DNA of 64,000 nucleotides from the NCBI GenBank assembly GCA_928724745.1, contig CAKMXJ010000015.1, positions 62,001 through 126,000 on the forward strand, read 5' to 3'. Position numbers and translations under genes: made by a program. The notes below the pieces were generated by a model. The model had not been told where the DNA came from. It saw only the letters and a list, made by a program, of their open reading frames with translations, and did no database searches. Positions 12,851-24,587 of the stretch are shown here, in pieces; position 1 is the first letter of the stretch; each line of letters starts with the position of its first letter. The DNA is from Anthracocystis setariae (Eukaryota; Basidiomycota; Ustilaginomycetes; Ustilaginales; Ustilaginaceae).

Positions 12851-13995
12851 ATGTAAGTTCAATCCCCTGCCAACGTGCTTGAACGCTTGGCGACACAACC
12901 TCCGTCGTCGGTGCATATGCTTCCCGCTCAATTTTGTGGTCCAAGTCTCGGCTTCTTGCCCCAATGCTTTGCCCCCAGCGGTCTGCTGACAGTCGCTTTC
13001 CTCTTTGTTTTGCATATAGGCCTACCACTCAGTTCAAGCTCAACTCTGGCGCCTCGATCCCCTCGGTCGGTCTCGGCACCTGGCAGTCGCCCAAGGGTAA
13101 GGTCCGTGATGCTGTTTGCCACGCGCTCAAGTCGGGCTACCGTCACATCGACTGCGCTTGGGGCTACCAGAACGAGGACGAGGTTGGAGAGGGCATCAAG
13201 CTCTCTGGTGTACCCCGCGAGCAAATCTGGATCACTTCCAAGCTTTTCGAATTCCACCACAACCACGTCCGTCAGGCCGTTCAGGACACGCTCGACAAGC
13301 TCGGCGTCAAGTACCTCGACCTTTACCTGATGCACTGGAACATCGCCTTTGTGCCCGAAGACGTGCCCGCCGGTCAGCTCCCGCGCGACTCCAAGAAGGA
13401 TCCCGCCACGGGCAAGCATCTGCTCGACCTCGAGACCACCGAAAACTTCTGCAATGTATGGAAGGAGATGGAGAAGCTCGTCGACGAGGGTCTCGTCAAG
13501 AACATTGGTATCTCCAACTTCTCCATCCGTCGCACCAAGGAGCTGCTCAAGACCTGCCGCATCAAGCCCGTCGTTAACCAGGTCGAGCTATCCTTCACCT
13601 TCCCTCAGCCTGAGCTGGTCAAGTGGCTCAAGAGCCAGGATATCCTGCCCCAGGCCTACTCTCCCTTGGGTTCCACTGGTGCCAGTCAGGCGTCGCTCGA
13701 GGTGGTCGACAAGATCGCCAAAAAGCACGGTGTTCAGGGTGCCAACGTACTCATCTCGTGGCAGGTGGCTCGCGGATGCAACCCACTGCCCAAGTCGGTC
13801 ACCCCTTCGCGTATCGAGAACAACCTCAAGCTCATCGACCTTTCCAGCCAAGAGCTTGACGAGCTCGAGAAGGGTGCGCTCGCTCAGACCCCCAAGAAGG
13901 TCTGCGACCAGTCCGACCTCGTCGTCCCCTCGTACGACATCTTTGAAGCTAACCACCCAACCAACAACGACAAGGTCCAGGCCACTCAGGCTTAA
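12851..13995 (+). CDS. Aldo/keto reductase with start codon split by an intron
   Basis: NAD(P)H-dependent reductase of the AKR superfamily; xylose-reductase or glycerol-dehydrogenase-like by overall look, substrate not decidable. The gene starts with AT at 12851-12852, then a 167-bp intron (GTAAGT donor at 12853, TATAG acceptor ending at 13019), and the G of the start codon is base 13020. The product is 325 residues, exactly the usual AKR length. The catalytic tetrad is visible: Asp45 (HIDCAW), Tyr50 (WGY), Lys75 (ITSKL) and His106 (LYLMHW). The C-terminal region VTPSRIENN matches the cofactor-binding end of the fold. Reading the ATG at 12851 without splicing gives a stop at once, which supports the split start. 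Probably cytosolic. Confidence 0.9.
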
Positions 13996-15294
13996 AGCCA
14001 AATGCTCTACTTTAGACAAAAACACCATCATTGAAAGAAAAAAAAAAAAAAAATCTTGCAGCCATCAAACGACAGGATTTTGGACCGTGGTTTTGATTTG
14101 CATCTGTGAGTGGTGGGAGTGAGGCAAGTGAGTTGGGTCCTGGGCATTGGGTCTACTGTTACGTCGTTGGCAATGGTGTCGGGTTGAGTTGGCACCCACT
14201 TGCTGATGCGGGCCGCGATGAGAAGGGATGGTGCAATTACGGTCGGAAGCTCGAATGCGATGGGTGGGGGTGTCGTGTCTTCCTCCGAGCTTACACCGAT
14301 CATTCCACTCCACCGGATCCTGTTCACTTCTCATCCCATCCCATCTCATCTCAACTCTCCTCTCCTCCCACCCTCCTGAAAAGAGAGCCCGCGATGGATA
14401 CTGTACCCGGGTTTCGACTCCGAGTTGTGGTCAAACTCCATCCGGCAGATACTGTCCGGAGCGCAGGCAAGTGCATTTCTACGTCGCCACACATCCACTC
14501 TTCCACAAACGATTCCAATCGGTCTCAAATGGCACCCTCCTCCTCCTCCTCCTCCTCCTCCTCCTCCTCCTCCTCCTCCTTCTTACCCAAGACAAACAAG
14601 ATCAAATCGTCCAATCACCAATCCACGGCAACCATATCAGTACGATATCGTAGCACCAACGATCAACACCCACCATCGCGGCTCCCTCTCCAATTCTGCT
14701 GATCTGGCGTCGAAATCCCAACCATCACCCCCTCCCCTCGACCCCCCCACCTTTCCACATACTATAAAGTTAGCCCGGTCGTAGCTGCAAGCTGATATGC
14801 AATGCAATGCATCAGTACAGAGCCTAACTCACACATCCGTGCTACCGTACTATATTCTTCTATCCAAAAACTCATGTGATAAGTCAACTGCCACGTCTAG
14901 TCCTTCTTCCTTGAGATCATATGAAGCTGTCCGTGCTTTCTCACATTCCCGCCACCCGTCGCCTTTGGCTTTGGTGCACCAAACAAACCCATTCAAAACC
15001 TCAGCACACTCTCCGAAATCGTCACATTAACACTGCACGGCTTGTGCAACCTCAAGCCACGACCTAACCCCGCCCGACTGCTCGACTCGGCCCCCAAACG
15101 AAATCCTCCCTCACGGTTGCAACACAGCAGTAGCCGAACACAGACGCACTAGTCAAGTGCAAGAGCGTCTTGACTTTGTACAGAACATCAGCCCTAGCGA
15201 GGAAACCCCATTGACTAGTAGTAGTCTCGTTCGAGCTCGTTGGAATTTTGCGGTACCTTTCTCCACCAGCTTCCAAGATCGACTTGGACCAAAC
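13996..15294. other. Intergenic region
   Basis: No supported gene. Poly-A at about 14037-14053, a (TCC)n run at about 14536-14580 and a TATAAA-like box at 14763-14768. ORFs here on either strand have no recognisable domain and follow simple-sequence bias. Confidence 0.55.
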
Positions 15295-18200
15295 ATGTCG
15301 TTGCGACTAGATTATCCATTCAGCTTTGATGTGCGCGTCGTCAGCCCATCACAGACTTGCCGAATCGACCTGGTTGAGGAGCCTCTGCCCTATACACCGC
15401 GCTCCAAGTCGCTCGACCTCCTTCGTGAACATGCCACCACTCCCGTACCCGCCCGAACCTCGCTCGATACCCCGTCCACGCTCAAGGGTCGACGCATCTC
15501 CAGCCCCATGTTTCTCAACAGTAGCACAGGGGTTCAGCCAGTCGCTGAACAGCGTAGCCCCGAGAGCAACTTGTTTTTCCTTGGAACCGTCGACGAAGGA
15601 AGCGACATGGTCGCCGCTGTCTCCTGCGCCCATTCAAGTATGGGTCCAAGTGGGTTCAACGTTCCGAGTGTTGACAAGCGCGCTTCTACAATGCCACGCT
15701 ACTTGAACGGTCAGCTTGAATACCAGCCCAAGACTCCCAGTCGTCGCCAAAAGTCGACCGACCAGCTTCGAAGCAAGTTTAGCATGTCACCGGTGCAGCA
15801 ATCCAAGCGATCCAAGGCTCGTGTCTCTGAAGACCGTTCCTCGTCTAACAGAGCCATTGAAGGCCTCCTCAGCCACGAAGGCTCGCGTTCGACCTTAGGC
15901 AACTGGTCATATAGTCTAGGCATGGCTGCGCGAAGGTTGCAAAGAAACGCTTTGTCGAGGAAGCTCTCGGAGGAAAGCCAAGCTACGACGAGCATGCTTC
16001 GAGGTACCAATGATAGGCTGGTCACCCCGGAAAAGAGTAAGAGTACGCTGCGCGGTGCCACAAGCATCGCTTCAATTCGACGATTTATTACGCCCTCGAG
16101 ACGTACTCGCAAGGTTTCAACTACCGGTCTTGTTGGCTCTCGATCTACGGCAACGATAATGGTGGATGGTGTCGAAGTAGAGCCCCTTCCTATGACCGAA
16201 AACGTCACCGACGATGCTGGATGGGAAGATACCGATGGTCGAAGTAGTCGTGAAGGAAAATTTGCGTCTCAAGACGCCAAGCAGGTCGACATTGTTCCTT
16301 CTCATCGTGACTCTTACTTACGAGTACCGAGCGCAACATATTCAAAGCCCCAAGTCTCTCGGAGGCTTGGGTCTGATAATCACAGAGCCAAGCCTCACGG
16401 ATCTGCACCTCTATCTCTATCGATCTTTGAGCAAGTGCCTCAGCAAGTCGCTTCGAAGGGCATCGACAAGGCTCACGAGGTGATTGACCTGACGGAAATG
16501 CCCGAGGGTGATGAGAGCCCATTGCCTTCACCTTCACCGCGCACAAATGCTTTGAAGCGTAGCCCAGGACATGGCCACACGGACGAAGCCCCTTGCCAGC
16601 CTCGGATTGACACACCATCCGAGCCGGCCGTACTTCAGGCAGCCCCGTCCAAGCTCAAAACCCTTCAGCTTCTAGCCCGACGCCCCTTCCATGCATTTGG
16701 CAAGAAGATGCGTGAGATGGATGTATCTTGGTGGTCGTCTCGAAACTCACGAGATGCGACTGCACAAACGGAACCGCCACCTCGACCGAAGGAAGCCACG
16801 GCGCCCGAATGGACCTCACAGCCCAGACGAAGCGAAGATCTCCTTTCCAAGGCTTCTCCGAAAGTTTGCAACACTTCAACTATCGCACAGAAAAGCCGAA
16901 GTGTTGAGCTTGGTAAGTTCCGCACCTCACCGCCACACCGAAAAGATCTTTGCTAATCGCACCATCCTTCCGTCACATCCTTGTACAGATCGCATTTACG
17001 CACAATCGTCCAAGACTGTGCCCATCGTGAGACCAACAACCGTCGTCCCATACAAGAAGAAGCGCCCGATGCTCCCAGATGCTTTTTCCAAGCCGATAAT
17101 GTCGTCTCACCCCGTCCCATGTCCGTCACAGCACATTCCATCGTCGAAACCAGAGGCTAGGCAGATATCCAAGACATCTACTGGCCAGCCCAATGCACAG
17201 CCACGCATCTCGGACCTTCGCCACCCATGGATGAAACAGCTGCAACTCGGTAATAATTCCTCGGGCCACGTCGACAGTGGGTTGCCCTCTACGGGAAATG
17301 CAGTCGGTCGCAAAGCTTGGCCAAGAATGGGTGTAGATGAGCCACCAGCAGCTACTGTCTCGATCCCCATCGTATCCCTGACAGCGGCTAGCATTTCCTG
17401 GGCACAGCAGCCTACAGCCCAAGCGAGGGAAGCTCAGATCAAGGAACAATTCCCAAGAAGGCCTCCAGCCTCCTTGCTCGGCCAATCTCTGCCTATCCCA
17501 CCTCGCTGTGGCCGTAATCGTGCCAGCACGATCAGTTCGCAAAGTTCGACAACATCGTCTCCATCGGGCAAGGTCATAGTCTCGCGTCGCTCCTACGGGC
17601 AGCGATTGCGTTCTCCGAGCAACAAAGAAGAGACGGCTAGTATCAGATCTGTCGGTACTTCGATTCTCTTCACAGAATCACCGCCCGGGTCGCCAGGCAT
17701 GCGAAGGCTCATGTCGCCGTACTACGCCACTCGTTCGCCCAGTGCGGTCCGGGTGCGTAGTCCACCAACTACCGTTATTCTACCCAAGTACTCGCCTCAC
17801 CGCAGAGGTCGATATCCCTCTCTACATCGGAAACCCTCTTCAGCTTTCACGGATGACTCGGACAGGATTGAGGAAGTGGAAGAATGGCTCGATGATGGTG
17901 TACCCATTGGCTGTAAGGCTGCATTTCCCGACATGGCAGCACTGAGAAGTCAGCTGGAGGAAATGCTGCCACCCAGAAGCCAGCCCGGCTTCATCGAGAT
18001 GGCGGAAACGACCCAGACGCTTTCGAACCTCGTCAGCACGTTCACCGGAAGCTCCGGCTCTCTCAGTCTGAATGCCTCACCATACAAGAAACGTGACACA
18101 CCAGAGCATGCCACCAGCCCTCGCGGTGGCTTGTACGGGATCATGGAAGCCGATGAGCTCAGCTTGTCCCGGACTTCACCATCACACTTGAGTCACGTGC

Positions 18201-18781
18201 GGGGACGTCTCACCAGTGGAGCAAGCCTTGTATCGACGGAGGCGAACTCAAGCTTCGAAGACTCGGAGGAGCTGCAAAGGCTCCTCGACAGTATCATGGC
18301 GGCCGATTTGGGCAACAGTAGTGACACCACAGGTTCACGATGCGACATGGCTTTACTCTCACCCTTTGGCTCTCCTGCCGAATATCGAGATTCTCGTAGC
18401 GTCGAGAAGCGTGTCTCGCGAGAAGTCGTCAAGGAAGAACAACCTGCTCGTTCTGCTCCTTTACCTCCACCGCCGAAGTTCTTGCTCAACGATAGGCCCA
18501 TCTCGCCACCGGATTCGACGAACATGAGTGAGAGCGCGCACAGCCATACAGCAAATGACAGCCATCCCGCCATAGCGTCCAACGATGTCAATCCTTCCCA
18601 CTGGGAGCCGATTTCCATGTCCCATGCGATCTCTCTGGGGAATAGCGGCCTGTCAACGGTGCCCATGCCTGTTCCTGTCGTGTATAGAGTATGCAGTCCG
18701 ACAAATTGGGCCAAGCAGCTCACAGATGGCGACTCGGGCTATGCTGCCGTCTCCATCCTAGATCATTATCGCACGCAATGA
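15295..18781 (+). CDS. Large Ser-rich protein of unknown function
   Basis: Two exons, 15295-16912 and 16989-18781, joined across a 76-bp intron (GTAAGT donor, TACAG acceptor, split Gly/Asp codon) to give about 1136 residues. The start is the first in-frame ATG (MSLRLDYPFSF); the open frame to its left has only a GTG at 15157. The protein is rich in Ser, Pro, Arg and Thr with many SP/TP and RxxS sites and no clear globular domain or membrane segment. A short better-ordered stretch lies near the end (RIEEVEEWLDDG and a following helix). The composition suggests a disordered signalling or scaffold protein. I do not recognise a family. Confidence 0.7.
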
Positions 18782-19771
18782 TGATTTCAGATACCTTTTT
18801 TTTTTTTTTTTTTTTTTTTTTTGGCGTGGCACGAGATTTTCGACTGACTGATGTAGAGTTGAGGTGATGAGGGGCTCATCATCAATTGTAGGGAGATGAT
18901 CCCGGTATGAGATTTGTGTCAAGAGGCTAGCCTAGAGTCAGTTAGAAGTTTGCGTGACGGTGACACTCGCTTGTGGCTCTTGGCCCAGATAATTTTCCTG
19001 TAATTAGATTTTTTCACTTGTTGCATCTCTCTTTGAATCCATCATTGATCATCCAGCCACACGCTCTGTGGAGCTGAATCATGTGACAATAAGCTCTTGA
19101 CATCTGCTACAGTCTGTGGGGACTTGGGGGTTGATGTTTTTGTTGTGTGTGCATGCTCGATGTCTACAGCTGCACCTCTTGGCGCATTTGGTGCTGGCGG
19201 AAGAACGTCCGGCGGGCAAATGGCTCCCAAGCAACAAACCTTTCTTCAAAGCAGCTGCAGTGGTTTTGGGTTTTTTTTTTTGGTCCAAACCTCACCGCAG
19301 CAAGTGGTGCTCATCCCCCCAATGGGCTTCAAAATTGCACCATCTCAATCCCATGGCTAACCACCCCCCCCCCCCCTCTCCCCCCCATGACTTGTTGTAG
19401 AAGCCAAGACCCATGGCTCCCCCTTCCTGGCTGCAGAGAGGGTATGAAATTTTCCTCAACGTAGTTACAGTAGTTCCAACGCGTAATGACATGTGGATTT
19501 TTTTTTGATTTGATGGTAGTACTGAGCATGATCACAAGCAAGGCCTTCTGTGGTTGTGGGGAAAAAAAAACCCCCCCCCAAGATTGACATTGCAAACTAA
19601 CACAATACTACACTACAATTCAATGACTGGTCTGTGAGGGGCCAGCAACTGGGAAATTTCCAAAAAAAATAAAAGAAAACCTCAAATGGATCCTGGTTGT
19701 CATCTTTGATGGCGCTAAGAGGCTCACCATCATCAAGCTGATCAAGGAGCAACAGAATGTGAGGGGGGTAG
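18782..19771. other. Gene-free edge of the accessory island
   Basis: A poly-T tract at about 18797-18822, C-runs at about 19364-19386 and 19571-19579, and low-complexity T-runs. Composition departs from the gene-dense region to the left. No ORF with a recognisable domain. Confidence 0.6.
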
Positions 19772-20130
19772 TGTTATGATTGGGATATCGGGAGAGTTAG
19801 TGTTTGGTTTTAGTATTAACATGGACGGGGGTAGTTCCCCCCGATGAAGTCCCGGATTGGGGATTGGGACAGACTGCGCCATCTTCCGGGGGATATCCGG
19901 GGGGCCACATAATCTCACGAAATGATCCTGCCACACTCACGACAGGACGTCGATTGTATTTTAACTTACTCACTATAGTAGGTGGAAATATCAGACCTTC
20001 TCCCGATCTCCCGCTCTACCGCTCTGCCACCTTGGCAACGATCCCGGGAGCAACACCCGGTACCACGCCCCTGGCCTCGATACAGACGCACAGCCACGTT
20101 CCGAGGTTCTAAGACCCCAGGAGCGTAACA
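19772..20130. mobile_element. Solo LTR, family B copy 1 (359 bp)
   Basis: Begins TGTTATG and ends CGTAACA, with inverted TGTTA/TAACA termini. It is flanked by a perfect 5-bp target duplication GGTAG at 19767-19771 and 20131-20135. The right half (from about GACGTCGATTGTATTTTA) matches the copy at 34228-34577 closely; the left half is more diverged. No internal retrotransposon sequence is attached, so this is a solo LTR left by LTR-LTR recombination. Confidence 0.9.
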
Positions 20131-20135
20131 GGTAG

Positions 20136-20982
20136 ATGGTGTTGCCAATGACATCAAGGAAGCTTTGTTGCCATTCTCCAATGCTTTGCCGTGATCAAGA
20201 ACTGTGGTCTCAGATGTTTATGCTACCATAGCCTCCTCCTGCCGGCCTTTTCCCTTTGTTGATGATGCCTTTGCAGAGCTCTTTGCTACCAATCCTTGCT
20301 CTGCATGCTCTCAGGGTGATCATTGTGAAAGTATAGAAGTTGAGAAAGTACGGCCTTACGGCAAAGCCAAAATAAATAGTTAATTCTGACTTTTGAGCGT
20401 GACTTACAGGAGTGGGCATTGGGTGATCAACTCCAACGTTGGGTTCTAACAAACAGCGGGTTTTGTTGGAATCCCGGAAGTCTTAAGATATCCAAACATT
20501 GTCTTTGTTATTATTTCAAAGACCCATGTCGGGTTTCTGACATTCACGTATCTACACAGAGGTAGGAAGCTTGAACAAAGAATACTATAAGTACTCGAAG
20601 ACTACTCGAGAGTTGTTGGAGGGGAATGTAGTATCAGAGTGAAATAGGGAAAGATTCGATAGATTTCAAAAGGGTTAATGGGTCATGACAAGAGGCGCAT
20701 ATATATACACATCGAGACTCGTAAGGGCGCTTCCTTGAGCAAGTACTGGTCATCCATTAGTGAATGGTGTAGTATCTATAGCGTGGTCCCCTTGCTTGGT
20801 CATGAAGATGGTTCCCTCATTTGTGAGGTATGACTCTTGGTCAGGTCGGAACAGTTTCTGGTTTGCCTTCATGATGCATCCGGAACTGTCAAACCCAACC
20901 GCAGGTCTTGAGGCAATGTTTCGAACCTTTTGTCTTGAACCGTGTGTCTTGAACGTGTGTGTGGGAATTCTTGTGATTTGAG
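20136..20982. other. Unclassified transposon-like debris
   Basis: AT-richer sequence with no intact gene. A minus-strand open stretch at 20750-20986 reads like a protein fragment (KANQKLFRPDQESYL) but matches no family I can name. A TGTTGGAATCC at 20464 and a minus-strand TGTTAGAACCC near 20453 resemble LTR starts, but no partner end or target duplication was found. Confidence 0.4.
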
Positions 20983-22676
20983 TCAAGTCGCATCATGATT
21001 TGCCAAATCTGGCAAAAATCCCATGCCCCGCAAGCGGATTGCAAAACCCGACGTTGGGTTTGTCGCCAAAGGGTGAAATGTTTGAAGTGTGAGACGGTGT
21101 ATGGAACTTAGAGTTCCAACAATCATGACATCCTTTGATAGCACCCTCTGATCACCCACTGCTGCCGTCCTTGCCACCTTCTTTGCTGTCTTCCAGTTGT
21201 TCTCCTCTGCAATATGCAAGACCAGGTTCTTGGCCTCCAAGTGTGCAATGGCTGACTGTGTTTCCCTATAAGCTTGCTTGTTTGCAAGGAGGCCATCCTC
21301 CTTCAGCTGTTGTGCTTCTCAAACATCTGATTCCTGCCAAAATGCATCCAGAATAGCGTTCATGGTGATGTTTGATGCAGGAGCAGCTAGCTCCTGCAGT
21401 GGCTGTTGCTGAGGCTCAGCAGCAACATAGCCTGCAAGCGTCTGCGCAAGCACCTTGTTGGCATTTGGAATGACTGCAATGCCACAGTCCAAGAACGCTT
21501 TGCAAGCAGCAGTTTGTGTTAGAACCTTGTTTAGTACCTGTGCATATGTACTTGCAAAGAGTGCTTTGTTGATGGTCTTGACATGCTTTGCTGCATTGTC
21601 AATTAGCCGCTTGTACTCTCCTATCAGCGGACCAAAGATGGAGATGTCTAATGGCTGCATGACATGAGTAGCATGTGGCAGTAGGAGGAATGGTATGACA
21701 TGTTGTGACCACAGAGCATCACAGAACTTGGAGCTTGTGTGCAACTTGTGGCCATCAATGATGAGGAGGCGCCAGGTTGATTGTGATGATGGCCTAGTCT
21801 CTGCTTCAAAGACATTTCTGGCCCATTGTACAGCAAAATTGTTGCTGGTTGAGCCATTTGTTGACTTTGCAAAGTTCCATGTTGCTGGTATGCCAGCCAT
21901 TTGACAGTGTTCTCCTACAGTATGAGTGCAGCTTTTGGGTATCACAAGCAGCAATGATATATGACCACCGCTGCCAATACATTCAACCACTGTTATCCAC
22001 TCTCAGCTGCCTGGTTGAGACTTGAACCAAGCAGCTTGATTGCCAGAGGGTACTACAACTTGCTTGCTGCCACCAACTCCACACATGAATCCTGTCTCAT
22101 CCATGTTGTAGATGTTGGTTGAAGCAAAGCTGTACTCACTGATGATTGCACCAAGCTGAGCATACCACTGGTTGATAGTATCATTGTTGACACCTGTGAG
22201 ATGAGCATTATCGAGACACTGTGACCAATGTGACCTAATTGTTGGATGCCAAACGAGGAATCCAGACAGCCAGCTGTGACTGACCTGAACATGTTGACTA
22301 CTGCCAGGAATGGGCAATGTGAGAGAATTGGCATAGTCCTTGATGAGCAATGGCGTCAGAGGGAAGCTGCTGCAGGCACAGCGTTGGATGTGCTCAAGGA
22401 GTTTTGTTATTGTTGGCAATCTGAGGCCAATTTCCGTCATTTTTCCTATGCAACAAGCAAAAGTCTAACATGTGGCTTTGACCAGAAGCACCTGAGTTTG
22501 TGGCGTAGCATAGCTTCTGGAACATTATGGGCTGCAGCTGCTTTGCAGAGACTGTTGTGCTGTTGATTTTGGAACTTGGCAGCAGCTTGCTGCAAGCAAG
22601 CTTCCTGCTTGTCTTGCTGGATTGCTGTTGCCATTTGGGAGGAGACAGACTGTTTTGAACGAGAGTGATGTGTCAT
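20983..22676 (-). pseudogene. Decayed pogo/Fot1-type (Tc1/mariner superfamily) transposase
   Basis: Four consecutive open segments on the minus strand read as one transposase. An N-terminal psq-type helix-turn-helix (AAAAHNVPEAMLRHKL) is followed by a CENP-B/Tc5-like DNA-binding part (LRLPTITKLLEHIQRC). The DDE core has NMDETGF, then LLIIDGHKLHTS and QPLDISIFGPL, and the end is a Lys/Glu-rich helical tail. The reading frame is broken by a TAG at 22448-22446 plus a nearby one-base frameshift, a TGA at 22005-22003 and a TGA at 21321-21319. Downstream frame is retained after both TGAs, so these are point changes. Terminal repeats were not found. Confidence 0.88.
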
Positions 22677-22721
22677 GCTGAGGTCTAGAACGGTGATATG
22701 ATGATGTTACATTGCAGGGTT

Positions 22722-23350
22722 TGTTAGAAAAATGATTAGCGTGTGGGCAATTGGGGTTACATCTCCCCAATTGGCAATGTACAAAAGGTAACTGCACGGA
22801 GACCAACGGAACTGGCAGTTAAAACATCTTCCGCCAAAGGTCAAGTACAGTAAGGGTCTCCAATGCGCAGTAACCAATGCAGCCAATGAAGTCAACAGAT
22901 GACCATTGGACTACCGGGAGTCCCCAACTCACTACAGAAGAACCAGGGCATCTCCAGTGAGTAACATGGACCTCCAATCAGATCTTGAGGTTTAACTCAA
23001 GAGATATGAAGGCAAGCTCAGCCTATCAGGCAAGCTGAATTAGGGAACTCCCAAAAGGACAAAGGTTGCCTAGTGGGAGTCACACAAAGACATGACTTGC
23101 ACAGTGGGATGCAGACTAGCCTCCAGGCAGATCACCACTGTACAAGAAGAAGGAATGTAGGGTCTCCAGGGAGGCCTGGGAACCACCCTACTCATGTATG
23201 TAAACTTAATTGCCCACCATCTCCGCCAGTAAGGTCAACTCGTCCAAACAGAAGAATAGATCTCACACAAGAACGATAAGTCTGCTGGGATTCACTGAAA
23301 GGGATCCACTCCAGCCACTAAGCGGAAAAACCGAAACTCGCTAACAAATA
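22722..23350. mobile_element. Solo LTR, family A copy 1 (629 bp)
   Basis: Starts TGTTAG and ends AACAAATA. The 5-bp target duplication GGGTT flanks it exactly (22717-22721 and 23351-23355). It aligns along its whole length, in the same orientation, with 35865-36498. Shared blocks include GGATGACCATTGGACT, GGGAGTCCCCAACTCACT, the CTCCAATCAGATCTTGAGG region and GACTAGCCTCCAGGCAGATC. No internal element sequence is present. It inserted just upstream of the pogo transposase N-terminus. Confidence 0.9.
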
Positions 23351-23741
23351 GGGTTGGGATAGGAGTATGGTAGAGGTGGTGATGATGATGGAACCAGAAA
23401 TGTCAGGTGATGGGCCTCAAGCAAAGAAGAAACACAAGTAGAGGTGATCATGCAAGGCACTAACATCAAAATGGTGGGTCTCAGGAATATCACTCCGCGT
23501 CGGATCTACTGATGCGTCGGAACCACTGTAATTACGTTATCTCACGATGCGCATGATGATCCTAAACGAGGCTCCAACCAGACTGTGACTGTTTACAGTT
23601 TTTTGTCTCGTTTTTGCGACAAACATTTCAACTTCAACTCCCCTTCTGCAGCGTTTCGCTGCACTCAGGTAGCTCTAATGCAGAAAATCCCGTCGTCAAT
23701 TTATGTCTTGAAAAGAATGCGTTCCGCTGCTATCCCTCGTT

Positions 23742-24330
23742 CGATCGGCCGGCTGCGCTAAGGTGGGGTGAGCTTCGATACCGCAGCCACCGCTGGTGGC
23801 TCCGCGACGCATTTTCCGTTTTTTACCGTATGAACCATTTTGAGGTTCAGGAATCCCAAAGTCATGACAAGCCGGATCGGCAACATATGAAAATTTATGA
23901 TTATGAGCGCAAAATTGCGGCCCTCCTTTTGTTCTGCCTTGTTTCCGGCGAATTCTTTGTAAATTTTTGTCGTATTGTGAACAGATTTCCATGTTTGCCG
24001 GCTGACCGCGCGAGTTCGATGCTGGAACACGCTTGAGGGGCTACGAAGTGGGCTGCATGATTTTCGCAATATCACAAGAAAAGTAGGGATGAATAAAGGA
24101 GGTGAAAAGCACGAAGGTCACGGTCAATCACTGAAACATGGATAGAATCAATGATTACAGGATGGATCACAAGGTGGAAATGAGACAAAAGGGGGAAAAA
24201 AATCGCTTCGTAAAAGGGGAAGAAATTTGTCCGGCAGGCACCCCCGGAAGTCACTCCCGATCGGCTGGCTGCGTCACGGTGGCTTCGATATCGCAGCCAC
24301 TCTGAATGGCTGCGGGACGGATCACTTATA
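23742..24330. repeat. Degenerate direct repeat, two units
   Basis: Unit 1 at about 23742-23830 and unit 2 at about 24258-24330 share CGATCGGCYGGCTGCG and then GCTTCGATAYCGCAGCCAC in the same order and orientation. Each is followed by a T-rich stretch and a RTATGAAC motif. They are probably two old copies of one transposon-derived sequence. Confidence 0.6.
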
Positions 24331-24587
24331 TTTCTTTTCGTTGGATATGAACAGAAATTCTCATCCGGGTAATCAAACACCGGCCCGGGAAGGAATTTTG
24401 CAGAATCACCTTGAAGCAGCTGGCGGACGCAACTTTACGCTTCCTTTCCGATGAGTAAAAGCAAGCGATCCTCGTTTTTACGACACATGCCATTGCAAAA
24501 TGCCAAATTTGTGACGAAAGCACGTCGCGGATTTTCATCGCCCTATTTCTTGGTGGATTACAGATCATTGAAGTGCAGCAAATCATA

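Noticed and set aside
12934..13019. In-frame upstream start for the aldo/keto reductase
   Set aside because: This sequence is inside the intron that splits the start codon; the family sequence begins only at 13020.
15157..15294. Upstream extension of the Ser-rich protein
   Set aside because: Starts with GTG; no ATG is present before 15295.
22446..22470. A 24-nt intron explaining the break in the pogo transposase
   Set aside because: Too short for a fungal spliceosomal intron; a stop plus frameshift explains it better.
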